Assembly (NCBI GenBank): GCA_903838415.1
Contig: CAILYI010000194.1
Span: 1-64,000 of the forward strand
Direction: 5' to 3'
Length of the DNA stretch: 64,000 nucleotides
Source of the DNA: an uncultured Anaerolineae bacterium
Lineage (GTDB): Bacteria; Chloroflexota; Anaerolineae; Anaerolineales; Villigracilaceae
Below, piece by piece: positions 21,184 to 30,187 of this stretch. How positions within the stretch are numbered: the first letter of the stretch is position 1; each line of letters starts with the position of its first letter. The translations under genes were made by a program, and so were the position numbers. The notes beneath the pieces were generated by a model that saw only the letters and a list, made by a program, of their open reading frames with translations, did no database searches and had not been told where the DNA came from.

Positions 21184-21274
21184 ATAAATAGTATAAACGC
21201 GGATGATGGGGGGGGGAAGGGTTGTTGTATAATCGAATCAAGGTTTTAATGGGATCATAACTGGAGGCTTTTAT

Positions 21275-21790
21275 ATGGAAAATCTGGCGCCCGATGAAAA
21301 ATCAACGATGGTCATCATTTACACAGCAAATTCACTCATCCGTGGCGAGGTGGTGACCAAGGAAGGGGCGCGCGTCAGCATCTGGATGCGGACCCAGGGT
21401 GTGCCCAACTTAATACACCTGCACAAGCCAAACGTCCTGCTTTTTGGCGGCACCCCGCCCAAATCGCTCACTTACAATGAGATTTTTGTACCAAGCGCCT
21501 CGGTGATTGGTTTTCACATGGCGCCCCCGGCGATTGACCCGCTGGATTATGACCCCCATGAAGCGAATCGTTCAATGGAGCCAATCTCGTTTCTGATGGG
21601 AACTTTTATCGTCAAAGGCAATATCCGCATTGCGTCATCAGCGTTGGTGAGTACCAGCCTGGAGGTGGCTTACCACGGCTGGATGTCTATTTATGACGCC
21701 GAGGTTACCAATCCGTTTTTACCGCAGATGCCGCCGATGCAGGTTCCAATGCTGCTGACCAGCCCAAGCCGCGTCAACTTCATGAAGTAG
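21275..21790 (+). CDS. Conserved-looking 171-residue protein, unknown function
   Basis: Soluble 171-residue protein without signal peptide. The N-terminal half (TMVIIYTANSLIRGEVV, RVSIWMRTQGVPNLIHLHKPNVL) looks like a small beta-barrel. A Pro-rich link (APPAIDPLDYDP) leads to a C-terminal half with a second barrel-like stretch (SFLMGTFIVKGNIRIASSALVS, EVAYHGWMSIYDAEVTNP), perhaps an internal duplication. It resembles uncharacterised DUF6812-type proteins but I cannot confirm this. A TATAAT box at 21229 and SD GGAGG give a normal leader. It ends in a very strong terminator. Confidence 0.75.
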   Translation: MENLAPDEKSTMVIIYTANSLIRGEVVTKEGARVSIWMRTQGVPNLIHLHKPNVLLFGGTPPKSLTYNEIFVPSASVIGFHMAPPAIDPLDYDPHEANRSMEPISFLMGTFIVKGNIRIASSALVSTSLEVAYHGWMSIYDAEVTNPFLPQMPPMQVPMLLTSPSRVNFMK

Positions 21791-21800
21791 GCAAATTATT

Positions 21801-21845
21801 GCAAAAAACGAAGTGGGCGCTGGCAGCGCCCACTTCGTTTTTTGC
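21801..21845. terminator. Bidirectional terminator
   Basis: A perfect 21-bp stem (21801-21821 with 21825-21845) and 3-base loop, with A6 at its left edge and T6 at its right edge. It therefore looks symmetric for both converging genes and overlaps nothing coding; the next stop codon is at 21850. Confidence 0.95.
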
Positions 21846-21849
21846 AACT

Positions 21850-23526
21850 TTACCGGCAAATCAAAATGGGACAATCGCCTTCGCGCAGCAGGAAGTTGAC
21901 CGCGCTGCCGATGATGATTTCCTGCCAGGGGCTGCCGCTATAGCCGCCCATCACCACCAGATTAATCTCCCGGTCCTTGATGATGCTCAGGAAAGTTTCG
22001 AGGGGGCCGCTGGTCAGGATGAAATCAGCCTGGATGTCGTGCGATGACAGGTAATCGCGGGCATAATCCTGAATTTGAGCGGAAGTGTCGTCCGAGATGG
22101 TTAAGACCGTCAGCGCAGTTTTCCAGCGTTCTGCCAGGTATGCCGCCACGAAAATGGCTTCCTTCGATTTGCTGCTACCATCAAAAGCGACCAGCGCCCG
22201 ATCCAGGCGGCTGACTTTGCCAGGGACGGTCAGTATGGGGCGGGCAGAGCGCCAAATGATGGAGCGCAGACCGGATCCCAGGCTGGAAAGTCCGGGCGAA
22301 GGGGGATGGGCAACATTCATCACCACCAGATCCGTCAACAGCGCCCGCCGGCAAACATGCTCGGGGACGCTGCCTTTTTCCACGATCAAATTTCCAGTCA
22401 ACCCGGCTTCAACACAGCGCTGACCAAACTCAGCCTGGATGGCTTGCGCCCGGCCTTCATCCACTTCCGTCTTGGATGTCTGGATATGGATGCCGTGTAA
22501 ATCCGCCGCTTCGTTGCGCGCCACAATCACGGCCTGTTCCAACGCCTGCCAGCTTTCGGGTTCGCCGCTCATCGGAACCAGAATATCGCGGAAAAGCCGG
22601 TCGCTGTAACGATCCTGCATTTTCGTGAGACGCCAGTTTCCCGTTTCGGCGGCGTCGCTTTCAACCTGGGGATTCTCGCGGATGGCGAAATCAGCGGCGG
22701 CAGCTTCCGGTCGCACTGACCAGCCCAATTCACTCTCAAGGGTGGCGCGATGTTCGGAAACCCACAGATACAGATCGGTTTCGGTGCGGCCCGGGAACCA
22801 GCGCAGCAATCCACGCTCGCGCAGCGGCTCAACAATCGGGGTGTAGACGGTCTCATGCCAGTGGATGACAGCTTCAGCGTAGGAAATATCCCGTTGAAAG
22901 TCCAGGCCCATAAAATAGCGGTGGACTTCGATATGTTCACGCAGCCGGTCATATTGACCAGGGATGGTCAGGCTGAGATCGATGCCAGGACACAGGCTGT
23001 TGAAATCGGTCTGCGCCAGGAATTCGGCATATTCAGCCTTGATGATCAGATCGTCGGGCTGGATATCGGGCGTGAGCGGAATATCGGTTTTGACTTCAAT
23101 GACGTGCGCCTGGATGTGGCTGAAACCTTCCTGGCGCGCCACCGAAACGCGGTGGTTGCCATCCAGCACAAAATAGACTTCGCCCACTTTATAAACTTCA
23201 ATGGGCGGCAGTCCCATGCCGGATGGATCATCGATGGCGGCTTTGACGCGCGCCCAACGTTCCTGGTCAATGTTTTTAAGCGGTAAAAAGCTGCGGTTGA
23301 AGTCGGTGTAACGCCCCACACTGCCGACAATCGCCGCGACAGGGATGTCAAACAAGCCGCGCTCGCTGCGGACATTCAGTTTGAGTTTTTCGGCAACTTC
23401 TTCGTAGGAAAGCAGTTCGTTGGATTTGCCCGTCAGACGCGCCAATACTTCCTGCATGGAGGCCAACAGGCGGGCTTCATTAAAATCATTGAGCGCAGAA
23501 TGGTAGGCGGGACCGTTGTTATTCAT
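21850..23526 (-). CDS. ParB-like / universal stress protein fusion
   Basis: 558 residues. The N-terminus (about 45-125) has a ParB/Srx-like fold signature: VGSVGRYTDFNRSFLPL and VLDGNHRVSVARQEG. The middle (about 150-275) resembles DUF4032 (HIEVHRYFMGLDFQRDIS, WFPGRTETDLYLWVSEHR). The C-terminus holds two UspA-like domains: the first (about 312-425) is degenerate, the second (about 428-558) ends with GSAVNFLLREGDCPILICR, near the USP nucleotide motif but with Ser replacing one Gly. The combination suggests a nucleotide-binding stress protein with a ParB-like NTPase or DNA-binding head. Function unproven. Confidence 0.82.
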   Translation of the reverse strand: MNNNGPAYHSALNDFNEARLLASMQEVLARLTGKSNELLSYEEVAEKLKLNVRSERGLFDIPVAAIVGSVGRYTDFNRSFLPLKNIDQERWARVKAAIDDPSGMGLPPIEVYKVGEVYFVLDGNHRVSVARQEGFSHIQAHVIEVKTDIPLTPDIQPDDLIIKAEYAEFLAQTDFNSLCPGIDLSLTIPGQYDRLREHIEVHRYFMGLDFQRDISYAEAVIHWHETVYTPIVEPLRERGLLRWFPGRTETDLYLWVSEHRATLESELGWSVRPEAAAADFAIRENPQVESDAAETGNWRLTKMQDRYSDRLFRDILVPMSGEPESWQALEQAVIVARNEAADLHGIHIQTSKTEVDEGRAQAIQAEFGQRCVEAGLTGNLIVEKGSVPEHVCRRALLTDLVVMNVAHPPSPGLSSLGSGLRSIIWRSARPILTVPGKVSRLDRALVAFDGSSKSKEAIFVAAYLAERWKTALTVLTISDDTSAQIQDYARDYLSSHDIQADFILTSGPLETFLSIIKDREINLVVMGGYSGSPWQEIIIGSAVNFLLREGDCPILICR

Positions 23527-23583
23527 AGGGCTGAATTGTATCTTTCACGCTGCCGGAGCTTTTTCCCGGCGCGTCAGACATGC

Positions 23584-24879
23584 TCAATTTCCCATCATCA
23601 AGCGCGCCGCCTTGCGCCCAATCTCCACCGCAAAGTTCGTGCCGCGATCCCAAGGATAGACCTGGCTCATCGAAGCGAAATACAACCCTTCAATCGGGGT
23701 CTCAATGGCCGGGATGTTCTGCGAGTGATTGACCAGCGGCACCGGCTGTCCGTAAGTGGTGCGGTACAGCCAGCTCTTGTTGACCCAGCTCAGGTCAAAG
23801 TTGGGGTTGAACTTTTTCAGGCTGGGCGCAAACTTTTCGAGCAGTTCTTCCTTGGAAAGCTGGAAATACTCATGCTCCGGCTCGATGTAATCGCCCAGGT
23901 AAACGATGTGTTCGCCGCCGAAATTCTCCGGCGAGACGTAATTGGTATGCTCCACCACTGCCAAAAACGGAAAGCCCGCGCTCTTGGGAATGTTGTACCA
24001 GTAATAACCCTCGCGCGAAAGCTGCTGCTTGAGCGAAAGCGTCAGCACCACCGCGCCCATCGACTTTAATCTCAACAGGCCTTCCAGATAATCTTTGGGA
24101 AGCGACGGAACCATTTTAGCGGCGACTCCCGGCGAGAGCGTCACCAACACCTGATCGGCGGATTCAAGCCCGTCAGCCGTCGTCAGCGAAAATGCCCCGG
24201 AGCCTGTATTCCGTTCAATCTGCGTCACCGGCGCTGAAAGCTTGATCGTCACCCCCGCCGCCGCCAGCTTTTCCGCAAACTGGTCGGCAAACGCCTGGAA
24301 GCCGCCCTGGAACGTGCCCAGGCGCGTGGTGCGGGCATGCAGGCGCGCCCACATCCAGGCCATGTTGACCTGTTTGTAGTATTTCTCGCCAAACTTGCCG
24401 ATCACGAGCGGCTCCCACATCAGCTTATAGACGGTTTCGCCGCACCATTTGCGCATCCACTCGTCGACGGTGTACTTCTCCAGTTCGCGCCAGTTGGTTG
24501 TCAGGCGCAGGTACAGCCCCACCAACCCAAAGCGGATTTTGTTAATCCCCCAGCCCAAACCGGGAAAGAGAATGGCCTTGACGATTGAATCGAGCGGGTA
24601 GAACTTGCCTTCGTGGTACATGACGGTGAACGGGCGCGGAAAAAGCACCTGGTCGCTCAGCCCCAATTCATCGATCAGCCCAAGCATGTGGCTGTCGCTG
24701 GCAAACCAGTGATGATAGAACTTTTCCACCGACCACTTCCAGCCCGGTTCCTTGAAACCGCTCGCCAGCCCACCGACATAATCCGCCGCTTCGTAAATGG
24801 TGACTTCGTGCCCGGCTTTCCGCAAATCCCACGCCGCCGACATACCGCCATACCCCGCGCCAATGATTGCTATTTTCAT
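23584..24879 (-). CDS. FAD-dependent amine-oxidase-like oxidoreductase
   Basis: 431 residues. The N-terminal dinucleotide fold GAGYGGMSAAWDL (about 7-19) and the EAADYVGGLASG loop mark the protoporphyrinogen-oxidase/phytoene-desaturase/UDP-galactopyranose-mutase-like superfamily; a C-terminal FAD contact lies in YPWDRGTNFAVEIGRKAARL. The start at 24879 (MKIAIIG) is preferred to 24885 because GGAGG then lies 6 bases upstream instead of touching the ATG. The next gene upstream is a flippase-like membrane protein often linked with lipid or glycan modification, so a role on an isoprenoid or glycan substrate is possible but not shown. Confidence 0.86.
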   Translation of the reverse strand: MKIAIIGAGYGGMSAAWDLRKAGHEVTIYEAADYVGGLASGFKEPGWKWSVEKFYHHWFASDSHMLGLIDELGLSDQVLFPRPFTVMYHEGKFYPLDSIVKAILFPGLGWGINKIRFGLVGLYLRLTTNWRELEKYTVDEWMRKWCGETVYKLMWEPLVIGKFGEKYYKQVNMAWMWARLHARTTRLGTFQGGFQAFADQFAEKLAAAGVTIKLSAPVTQIERNTGSGAFSLTTADGLESADQVLVTLSPGVAAKMVPSLPKDYLEGLLRLKSMGAVVLTLSLKQQLSREGYYWYNIPKSAGFPFLAVVEHTNYVSPENFGGEHIVYLGDYIEPEHEYFQLSKEELLEKFAPSLKKFNPNFDLSWVNKSWLYRTTYGQPVPLVNHSQNIPAIETPIEGLYFASMSQVYPWDRGTNFAVEIGRKAARLMMGN

Positions 24880-24890
24880 GTCCATCCTCC

Positions 24891-24926
24891 GTAGGGGCGA
24901 GGGGCGAACCGTCGGCTCGCCCCTAC
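24891..24926. repeat. GTAGGGGCGA inverted repeat, copy 1
   Basis: GTAGGGGCGA (24891-24900) and its exact complement TCGCCCCTAC (24917-24926) flank 16 bases. The element lies immediately upstream of the oxidoreductase Shine-Dalgarno. Related copies are at 32697-32725 and 52676-52770. Confidence 0.8.
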
Positions 24927-24936
24927 CCGAAATGTT

Positions 24937-25938
24937 TTATTCCGCTTCAGCGCGCAGTGAATCGTTCCACTTGATGCCTTCTTTGGCCAGGTAATAGGCC
25001 CCCAGAACAGTAATCGGAATCCACAGCGCGGCGTGTAACGTCAGCGTGTACCCGGCTGCCGTGGCCTGTTCTACGCCGTAAGCGCCCAAAACAGCGATGC
25101 CGGGCGCGTCAAATGTGCCGATGTAGCCCGGCGCCGAAGGGATGGTCGTGGCCAGGTTGACGATACCGTTCATCAGCATCAGCGCAAAGAAGGAAACAGT
25201 AAAGCCAAAGGCGTGCATCACGAACCAGTATTTCATGGTTTCAAACAACCAGATGATGACGGACGTGACGAACACCATCAGAATATTGATCGGCGAGCGC
25301 AACGAAGCCAGCCCGTCTAAAAATTTATGCATGATGCCGCTCATTTTTTCGCGCAGGCGTAAAGGCAACACCCGTTCGATGAACCACTGCCCAATACGGG
25401 CCGTGATAGCTGGAAACATGGCCGCCAGCAGGAAAATGATCAGCGCCGCCACAAAAGCCGCCGTGCCGTACACCGCCACCTGCTGGATATTGCCCACGAA
25501 ACCGGAGTCGCTCGTCAGCCGGGCCAGTTCGGGCAGGTTGATGAACACGAAGGCCAGCATCACCACGCCGTCAAAGATGCGCTCGACGATGATGGTGGCC
25601 AGCGAGGCCGAAACCGGCACGCCTTCTTTGCGCTTCAAAATGACCGCGCGCAAAATTTCCCCGGCGCGCGCCGGGTAGATGTTGTTGCCCATGTAACCGA
25701 TGGTCGTGATCGGGAACATCCTGCGTGTGGGAATTTCCTTGATGGGCTTGAGCAGGTAATGCCAGCGCCAAGCCCGCACCCAGACTCCCACAAAATAAAC
25801 CGCGATACCGGGCAAAATCCACCAGTAATTCGCGCTTTTGACGACATCCCAGAACTCTCCAAGGCGCAATCCGCGCAGGGAAATCCAGACAAAAAATACG
25901 CTGATGAGTACACCTAGCCAAAATTGCCATTTTTTCAT
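24937..25938 (-). CDS. Lysylphosphatidylglycerol synthase-type flippase-like membrane protein
   Basis: 333 residues with eight to nine hydrophobic helices, matching the LPG_synthase_TM (UPF0104) family: YFVGVWVRAWRWHYLLKPI (about 47-65), MGNNIYPARAGEILRAVIL (about 88-106) and the late PSAPGYIGTFDAPGIAVLG segment. Family members move or modify lipid-linked compounds; there is no fused aminoacyl-transferase domain here, so a transport or flippase function is more likely than lysylation. It is transcribed toward the FAD oxidoreductase and is separated from it by the GTAGGGGCGA repeat. Confidence 0.88.
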   Translation of the reverse strand: MKKWQFWLGVLISVFFVWISLRGLRLGEFWDVVKSANYWWILPGIAVYFVGVWVRAWRWHYLLKPIKEIPTRRMFPITTIGYMGNNIYPARAGEILRAVILKRKEGVPVSASLATIIVERIFDGVVMLAFVFINLPELARLTSDSGFVGNIQQVAVYGTAAFVAALIIFLLAAMFPAITARIGQWFIERVLPLRLREKMSGIMHKFLDGLASLRSPINILMVFVTSVIIWLFETMKYWFVMHAFGFTVSFFALMLMNGIVNLATTIPSAPGYIGTFDAPGIAVLGAYGVEQATAAGYTLTLHAALWIPITVLGAYYLAKEGIKWNDSLRAEAE

Positions 25939-25983
25939 AGTCCGGTCATTTTATCATGTCTGCGAGAAGGTATAATTTTCCCC

Positions 25984-26484
25984 ATGCAACTCAACCAACC
26001 CGTTCCCGATTTTTCCCTGCCTGACCAAAACGGACAGATTCATCACTTGAGCGATTACCGCGGCAAAATGGTGCTGGTCAATTTCTGGTCAGCGGAATGC
26101 CCGTGGAGCGCGCGCGCCGATCAGGCTTTGCTGGCCATCCTGAATCAGCGCCCCGACCAGGTGGCGCTGCTGCCCATCGCGTCCAACGAGAATGAATCAG
26201 CCGCGCTGATTAACGAGGCCATTCGTCAGCGTGGCCTGCGTTTTGTTTTACGGGATTCCGGCTGCGGGTTGGCGGATCTCTGGCAGGCGCAGACTACACC
26301 CCACGCTTTCGTCATCGACCCATCTGGCCTGCTGCGCTATCAAGGCGCCGTCGACGATGTCACCTTCCGCAAGCGCACCCCGGAACGGTTCTACGTTAAA
26401 GAAGCGGTGGAAGCCCTGCTGGAAGGGCGCCCGCCGCCGCTGCAGGAAGCTCCGCCTTACGGCTGCACGATTGTGAGATTCTAA
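25984..26484 (+). CDS. Redoxin / TlpA-like protein with a single active-site Cys
   Basis: 166 residues with a thioredoxin fold of AhpC/TSA-TlpA type: PVPDFSLPDQNGQ, LSDYRGKMVLVNFWSAECPWS, then TTPHAFVIDPSGLLRYQGAVDD. The usual CxxC is CPWS (Cys39-Ser42), so it cannot form the normal active-site disulfide; other cysteines are in the DSGCGLADLW segment and in the C-terminal CTIVRF. It may act as a one-Cys peroxidase. There is no signal peptide when the start is 25984; a longer frame from 25924 is disfavoured. TATAAT (25971-25976) ends 7 bases before this ATG, implying a leaderless mRNA. Confidence 0.85.
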   Translation: MQLNQPVPDFSLPDQNGQIHHLSDYRGKMVLVNFWSAECPWSARADQALLAILNQRPDQVALLPIASNENESAALINEAIRQRGLRFVLRDSGCGLADLWQAQTTPHAFVIDPSGLLRYQGAVDDVTFRKRTPERFYVKEAVEALLEGRPPPLQEAPPYGCTIVRF

Positions 26485-26535
26485 CGTGGCGCGGGAGAGC
26501 ATCCCGCGCTGCCGTTTTAATGCTAGAATCAGCGC

Positions 26536-28191
26536 ATGCCCGATACTCCGTTCCGCATTGAGTTTCTGAAGAAGTTACACCTATTCCGCGGCTTGAGCAA
26601 TGAAGAACTTGCCGCGGTGGCGGAGGAACTGAGGGAAAAGACTTTTACAGAATCCGAAGTTGTCTTTGCTGAAGGAACGGTGGCGGATTCGTTTTTTCTT
26701 ATTTTTGAAGGCCGCGTGGATATTTCTCGGCTCGTCAAAAATAAACCTGTAAAAATCGGCTCGCTGGTAAAAGGGGACTATTTCGGCGAGCAAGGTTTGC
26801 TAAGAGGCAAGAATCGCAACGCCACCATAACAGCCGACCAGGGCACGATTGTGCTGTTTTTATATCGCGTCCAATTTGAGCAGCTGCTGACCAAAGTTCA
26901 GGGACTCCATCACAATTTCGACATCATGATGGCCAGCCGAAAGTTGGCCAATGAGCTACATTTCAACTGGCTGGCCGAAAACGAGATTATCTATTTTCTG
27001 GCGCGCAAACACCAGTTTTTGCTGGTGCGCGCGTTGGTGCTGCCAGCGCTCATTCTTATCCCTGCTTTTGGGCTGCTGGCAAGCGCATATTTACTGCTCA
27101 GCGCAGCGATCGGCCTAGTGGGCGGATTCTTGCTGATTGTTGACCTGGCCTGGGCAGGCTGGCGTTACCTGGATTGGGGCAATGACTTTTATATCGTCAC
27201 CAATCAGCGTGTGGTCTGGCTGGAAAAGGTGATTGGCCTGTACGACAGCCGCGTCGAGGCTGGGATCGGGACGATTCTCTCCGTCAATACGGAAACGGGT
27301 TTCTGGGAACGGGTTTTTGATTTCGGCACGGTCGTCGTCCGCACCTATACAGGTCAGATTCGGCTGGATTTTGTGCGCCATCCCAAACAGGCCGCCGCCA
27401 TGATCGAAGAATATCAAAACCGCGCCAAAGACGTCGGGCGCATGGCGGATCAAGAAACCATGAAACAGGCCATCCGCAATAAAATCGAGCCCCCAAAACC
27501 GGTCCCGCCACCTCCGCCACCACCCGCGCCCAAAAAACCGGCCAAAAAGCTTTTTTCCCTGCAGGCTTGGTGGAAGAATGCTTTCCGCATGCGCACCGAA
27601 GATGGAAGCACGATCACCTATCACAAGCATGTATTTGTATTCTTTCGCAACGCATCTCCCTACATGGCAGGATTTTTTATCGCTTTGAGCTCATTTCTGA
27701 TCTGGCCTTTGGTGATGGGCTATATCATGCCACTCTGGTTGGTAATGTTGGTGCTGTTCGGTATGTTTGTTTTGTTTTTCGTTGTGGCGTATGAATACGT
27801 GGACTGGAAAAACGATATCTACCAGGTGACCGTCGATCAAATCATCGACGTGACCCGCAGTCCATTTGGCACCGAAGATCGCAAGGCCGCGCCGCTCGAA
27901 AACATCCTGAGCACCGAATATAAACGGCGCGGTTTTATTGGTATGGCGCTCAACTTTGGCTCAGTGACAATCATGGTGGGCGGCGCGCAGTATAAATTTG
28001 AAGATGTGGTTGACCCGCCCTCCGTCCAACTGGATATCGTCCGCCGCCAGCAGGGACGACTGGCCAAAAAGCGCGAAACCGAAATTGCCGGTGAACGCGA
28101 TCGCATGGCTGAATGGCTGGCCATGTACCATCGCACCATGGCAGAAATTGACCGCGAAAAGAATCAATCCAGACCGGCAAATCCAGAGTAA
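26536..28191 (+). CDS. Cyclic-nucleotide-binding protein with two membrane/PH-like modules
   Basis: 551 residues. Residues 10-135 form a cNMP-binding domain (LFRGLSNEELAAVAEEL, GEQGLLRGKNRNATITAD), though the phosphate cassette shows GEQGLL followed by RNA rather than a strict RSA. A pair of membrane helices (about 165-205) and a bacterial PH-like domain (about 215-290) follow. After a Pro-rich linker (PKPVPPPPPPPAPKKP, about 315-330) comes a second pair of helices (about 375-425) and a second PH-like domain. Probably a membrane regulator that responds to a nucleotide. TAGAAT (26524-26529) is 6 bases before the ATG, so leaderless. Confidence 0.84.
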   Translation: MPDTPFRIEFLKKLHLFRGLSNEELAAVAEELREKTFTESEVVFAEGTVADSFFLIFEGRVDISRLVKNKPVKIGSLVKGDYFGEQGLLRGKNRNATITADQGTIVLFLYRVQFEQLLTKVQGLHHNFDIMMASRKLANELHFNWLAENEIIYFLARKHQFLLVRALVLPALILIPAFGLLASAYLLLSAAIGLVGGFLLIVDLAWAGWRYLDWGNDFYIVTNQRVVWLEKVIGLYDSRVEAGIGTILSVNTETGFWERVFDFGTVVVRTYTGQIRLDFVRHPKQAAAMIEEYQNRAKDVGRMADQETMKQAIRNKIEPPKPVPPPPPPPAPKKPAKKLFSLQAWWKNAFRMRTEDGSTITYHKHVFVFFRNASPYMAGFFIALSSFLIWPLVMGYIMPLWLVMLVLFGMFVLFFVVAYEYVDWKNDIYQVTVDQIIDVTRSPFGTEDRKAAPLENILSTEYKRRGFIGMALNFGSVTIMVGGAQYKFEDVVDPPSVQLDIVRRQQGRLAKKRETEIAGERDRMAEWLAMYHRTMAEIDREKNQSRPANPE

Positions 28192-28242
28192 AATCGGGGT
28201 TCTAACCGTTTCTAAACGTATAAGGATTTGACAGAGGTAGTT

Positions 28243-28776
28243 ATGACAGTACTTGAAATTGTGACCGTTCCCGATCAGGTTTTGCGAAAAAAAGCGAAAA
28301 CTATTACCAAGTTTGACGAAAAACTCCAAACCCTGATCGATGACATGGTCGAAACGATGCGCGCCGCTCCCGGAGTGGGTTTGGCGGCGCCCCAAGTCGG
28401 CGTGCTGGAACGGCTGATCGTGGTGGAATACTACGAAAACGAAGACGCCGAAGAAGATGAAGACGATGAAGAAGCCGGGCCTGCGCCCAAAAGACTTTAC
28501 ACCATCGTCAACCCGGAGATCACCCGCAAATCCGTCGACATGGAAGAGGGCGACGAAGGCTGTCTCTCCATCCCCGGCTATTTGGGCAAGGTGGAACGTC
28601 ATCTGGCGATCACCGTCAAAGGGCAAACCCGCCACGGACAACCCGTCACGCTCAAACTCAAGGATTGGACGGCGCGCATCTTCCAACACGAGATCGACCA
28701 CCTGGAAGGCATACTCTTTACCGACCTGGCGACCAAAATCTGGAAGCCGGAAACCCCGATCGAAGACAACGTCTAG
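28243..28776 (+). CDS. def: Peptide deformylase
   Basis: Removes the N-formyl group from nascent proteins, with Fe2+ or Zn2+. All three motifs are present: GVGLAAPQ (44-51), EGCLS (105-109, metal Cys107) and HEIDH (149-153). The start at 28243 is chosen over 28228 because AGAGG precedes it and because the family starts with this segment. An unusual acidic insertion (about 65-77, 13 residues nearly all Glu/Asp) lies between motif 1 and motif 2. It lies 18 bases upstream of recF in the same direction; no fmt is adjacent. Confidence 0.95.
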   Translation: MTVLEIVTVPDQVLRKKAKTITKFDEKLQTLIDDMVETMRAAPGVGLAAPQVGVLERLIVVEYYENEDAEEDEDDEEAGPAPKRLYTIVNPEITRKSVDMEEGDEGCLSIPGYLGKVERHLAITVKGQTRHGQPVTLKLKDWTARIFQHEIDHLEGILFTDLATKIWKPETPIEDNV

Positions 28777-28794
28777 CCACCCAATCGACTTCTG

Positions 28795-30012
28795 ATGTAT
28801 CTGAAGCACCTTTCGCTGACCAATTTTCGCAACTTCGCCCGCCTGGATCTCGACATTCCACGGCGGGCTGTTTTGCTGGTGGGCAGCAATGCGCAGGGCA
28901 AAACCAGCCTGCTCGAAGCGATTTACTTCCTGGCTACGTTCACTTCCTTCCAGACGCATACCGATCGACAGCTGGTTAACTTCGTCGCAGCCAAAGAAAG
29001 CCTGTCCGTGGCACGCATTGTAGGCGATTACGAGCGCGGAAAAAAGACGCACCGCATCGAGGTGCGCATCATCATCGAAGCCGTCGGCCCGCTGGGACAG
29101 CGCGCCCGCAAGGAAGTGCTGCTCGACGGCGTCAAGCGCAACACCAGCGACGTGATCGGCCAGTTTAATGCCGCGCTTTTTATTCCGCAAATGTCGCAAG
29201 TGTTGGAAGGCGGCCCCGAAGACCGCCGCCGCTACCTCAACCTGGTGCTGGCGCAGGTGCTTCCCGGTTACGCCAAAGCGCTGAGCGATTATCACCAGTC
29301 ACTCACCCAGCGCAACGCCCTGCTCAAACAGCTGGCCGAACGCGGCGGCGATATCAGCCAGCTCGATTTCTGGGATAACAACCTGGTTCAAACCGGCGCG
29401 CAGATTATTCTATGGCGCATCCAGTCGATTCACGAGTTGGAACGACTGGCCGCCCGCACCCACCTCGGCCTGACGCGCGGCAAAGAAGTTCTACGCCTGG
29501 CCTATGACCCGGCCTACGACCCTATGCCGCGACCCACCGGTCAATTTGCGCTGCGGATGGATGTTCCGGTGGACCGCTCCAGCCTGGAACTTGACTCCAT
29601 TAAACGCAGTTTTACCGAAGCCCTGAAGAAACTCCGCTCCGAAGAAATCAACCGCGGAGTGACCACCATCGGCCCTCATCGCGACGAAATGCGTTTTCTC
29701 GCAAACGGCGTGGATTTGAGCAATTACGGCTCGCGCGGACAAGTACGTACCACGCTGTTGGCGCTAAAACTGGCGGAAGTGGCCTGGATGAAAGATAAAA
29801 CCGGCGAATGGCCGGTCATCCTGCTGGACGAAGTCATGGCCGAATTAGATCACGAGCGCCGCGCCGACTTGCTTTCCAGCCTGGCAGAGACCGAACAATC
29901 GGTGCTGACCACCACTGACGCGCATTTATTCACGCCCGAGTTCCTGAATGCTTCCACACAATGGCAAGTCCACGCCGGGACGGTATCCGCGGGATGGCGA
30001 GTTGGGGAATAA
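28795..30012 (+). CDS. recF: DNA replication and repair protein RecF
   Basis: 405-residue SMC-like ATPase that loads RecA at gaps. Walker A is GSNAQGKTSLLEAIYF (about 32-47), the signature segment is YGSRGQVRTTLLALKLAE and Walker B is VILLDEVMAELD near residue 342. N-terminal MYLKHLSLTNFRNFARLDL is typical. No Shine-Dalgarno is visible; the frame starts 19 bases after def, so translation is probably coupled or SD-independent. In many genomes recF sits beside dnaN and gyrB; here it does not. Confidence 0.94.
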   Translation: MYLKHLSLTNFRNFARLDLDIPRRAVLLVGSNAQGKTSLLEAIYFLATFTSFQTHTDRQLVNFVAAKESLSVARIVGDYERGKKTHRIEVRIIIEAVGPLGQRARKEVLLDGVKRNTSDVIGQFNAALFIPQMSQVLEGGPEDRRRYLNLVLAQVLPGYAKALSDYHQSLTQRNALLKQLAERGGDISQLDFWDNNLVQTGAQIILWRIQSIHELERLAARTHLGLTRGKEVLRLAYDPAYDPMPRPTGQFALRMDVPVDRSSLELDSIKRSFTEALKKLRSEEINRGVTTIGPHRDEMRFLANGVDLSNYGSRGQVRTTLLALKLAEVAWMKDKTGEWPVILLDEVMAELDHERRADLLSSLAETEQSVLTTTDAHLFTPEFLNASTQWQVHAGTVSAGWRVGE

Positions 30013-30187
30013 CATTTTTGTAGGGGATTCAGCGCTCACGCGGTGGTATAAGTGAAATTGAATCCTGTCATCAAACTCTAATCATTTTCATATATGGTTT
30101 TGAGTTCCTTTTTTGGTAAAATGAAAATCGACCGTTCTGGTCTGATTGGTAATGTCAGGACAATTCGCCCTGACTTAGGAGAATTTT

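Noticed and set aside
27961-29295. 444-codon open frame on the minus strand opposite the cNMP protein, def and recF
   Set aside because: It is antisense to three well-supported genes across their boundaries and has no recognisable domain or start signal; high-GC shadow frame.
30019-30055. GTAGGGGATTCAGCG sequence upstream of clpC as a fourth GTAGGGGCGA repeat
   Set aside because: Only the first seven bases match and no inverse arm is nearby.
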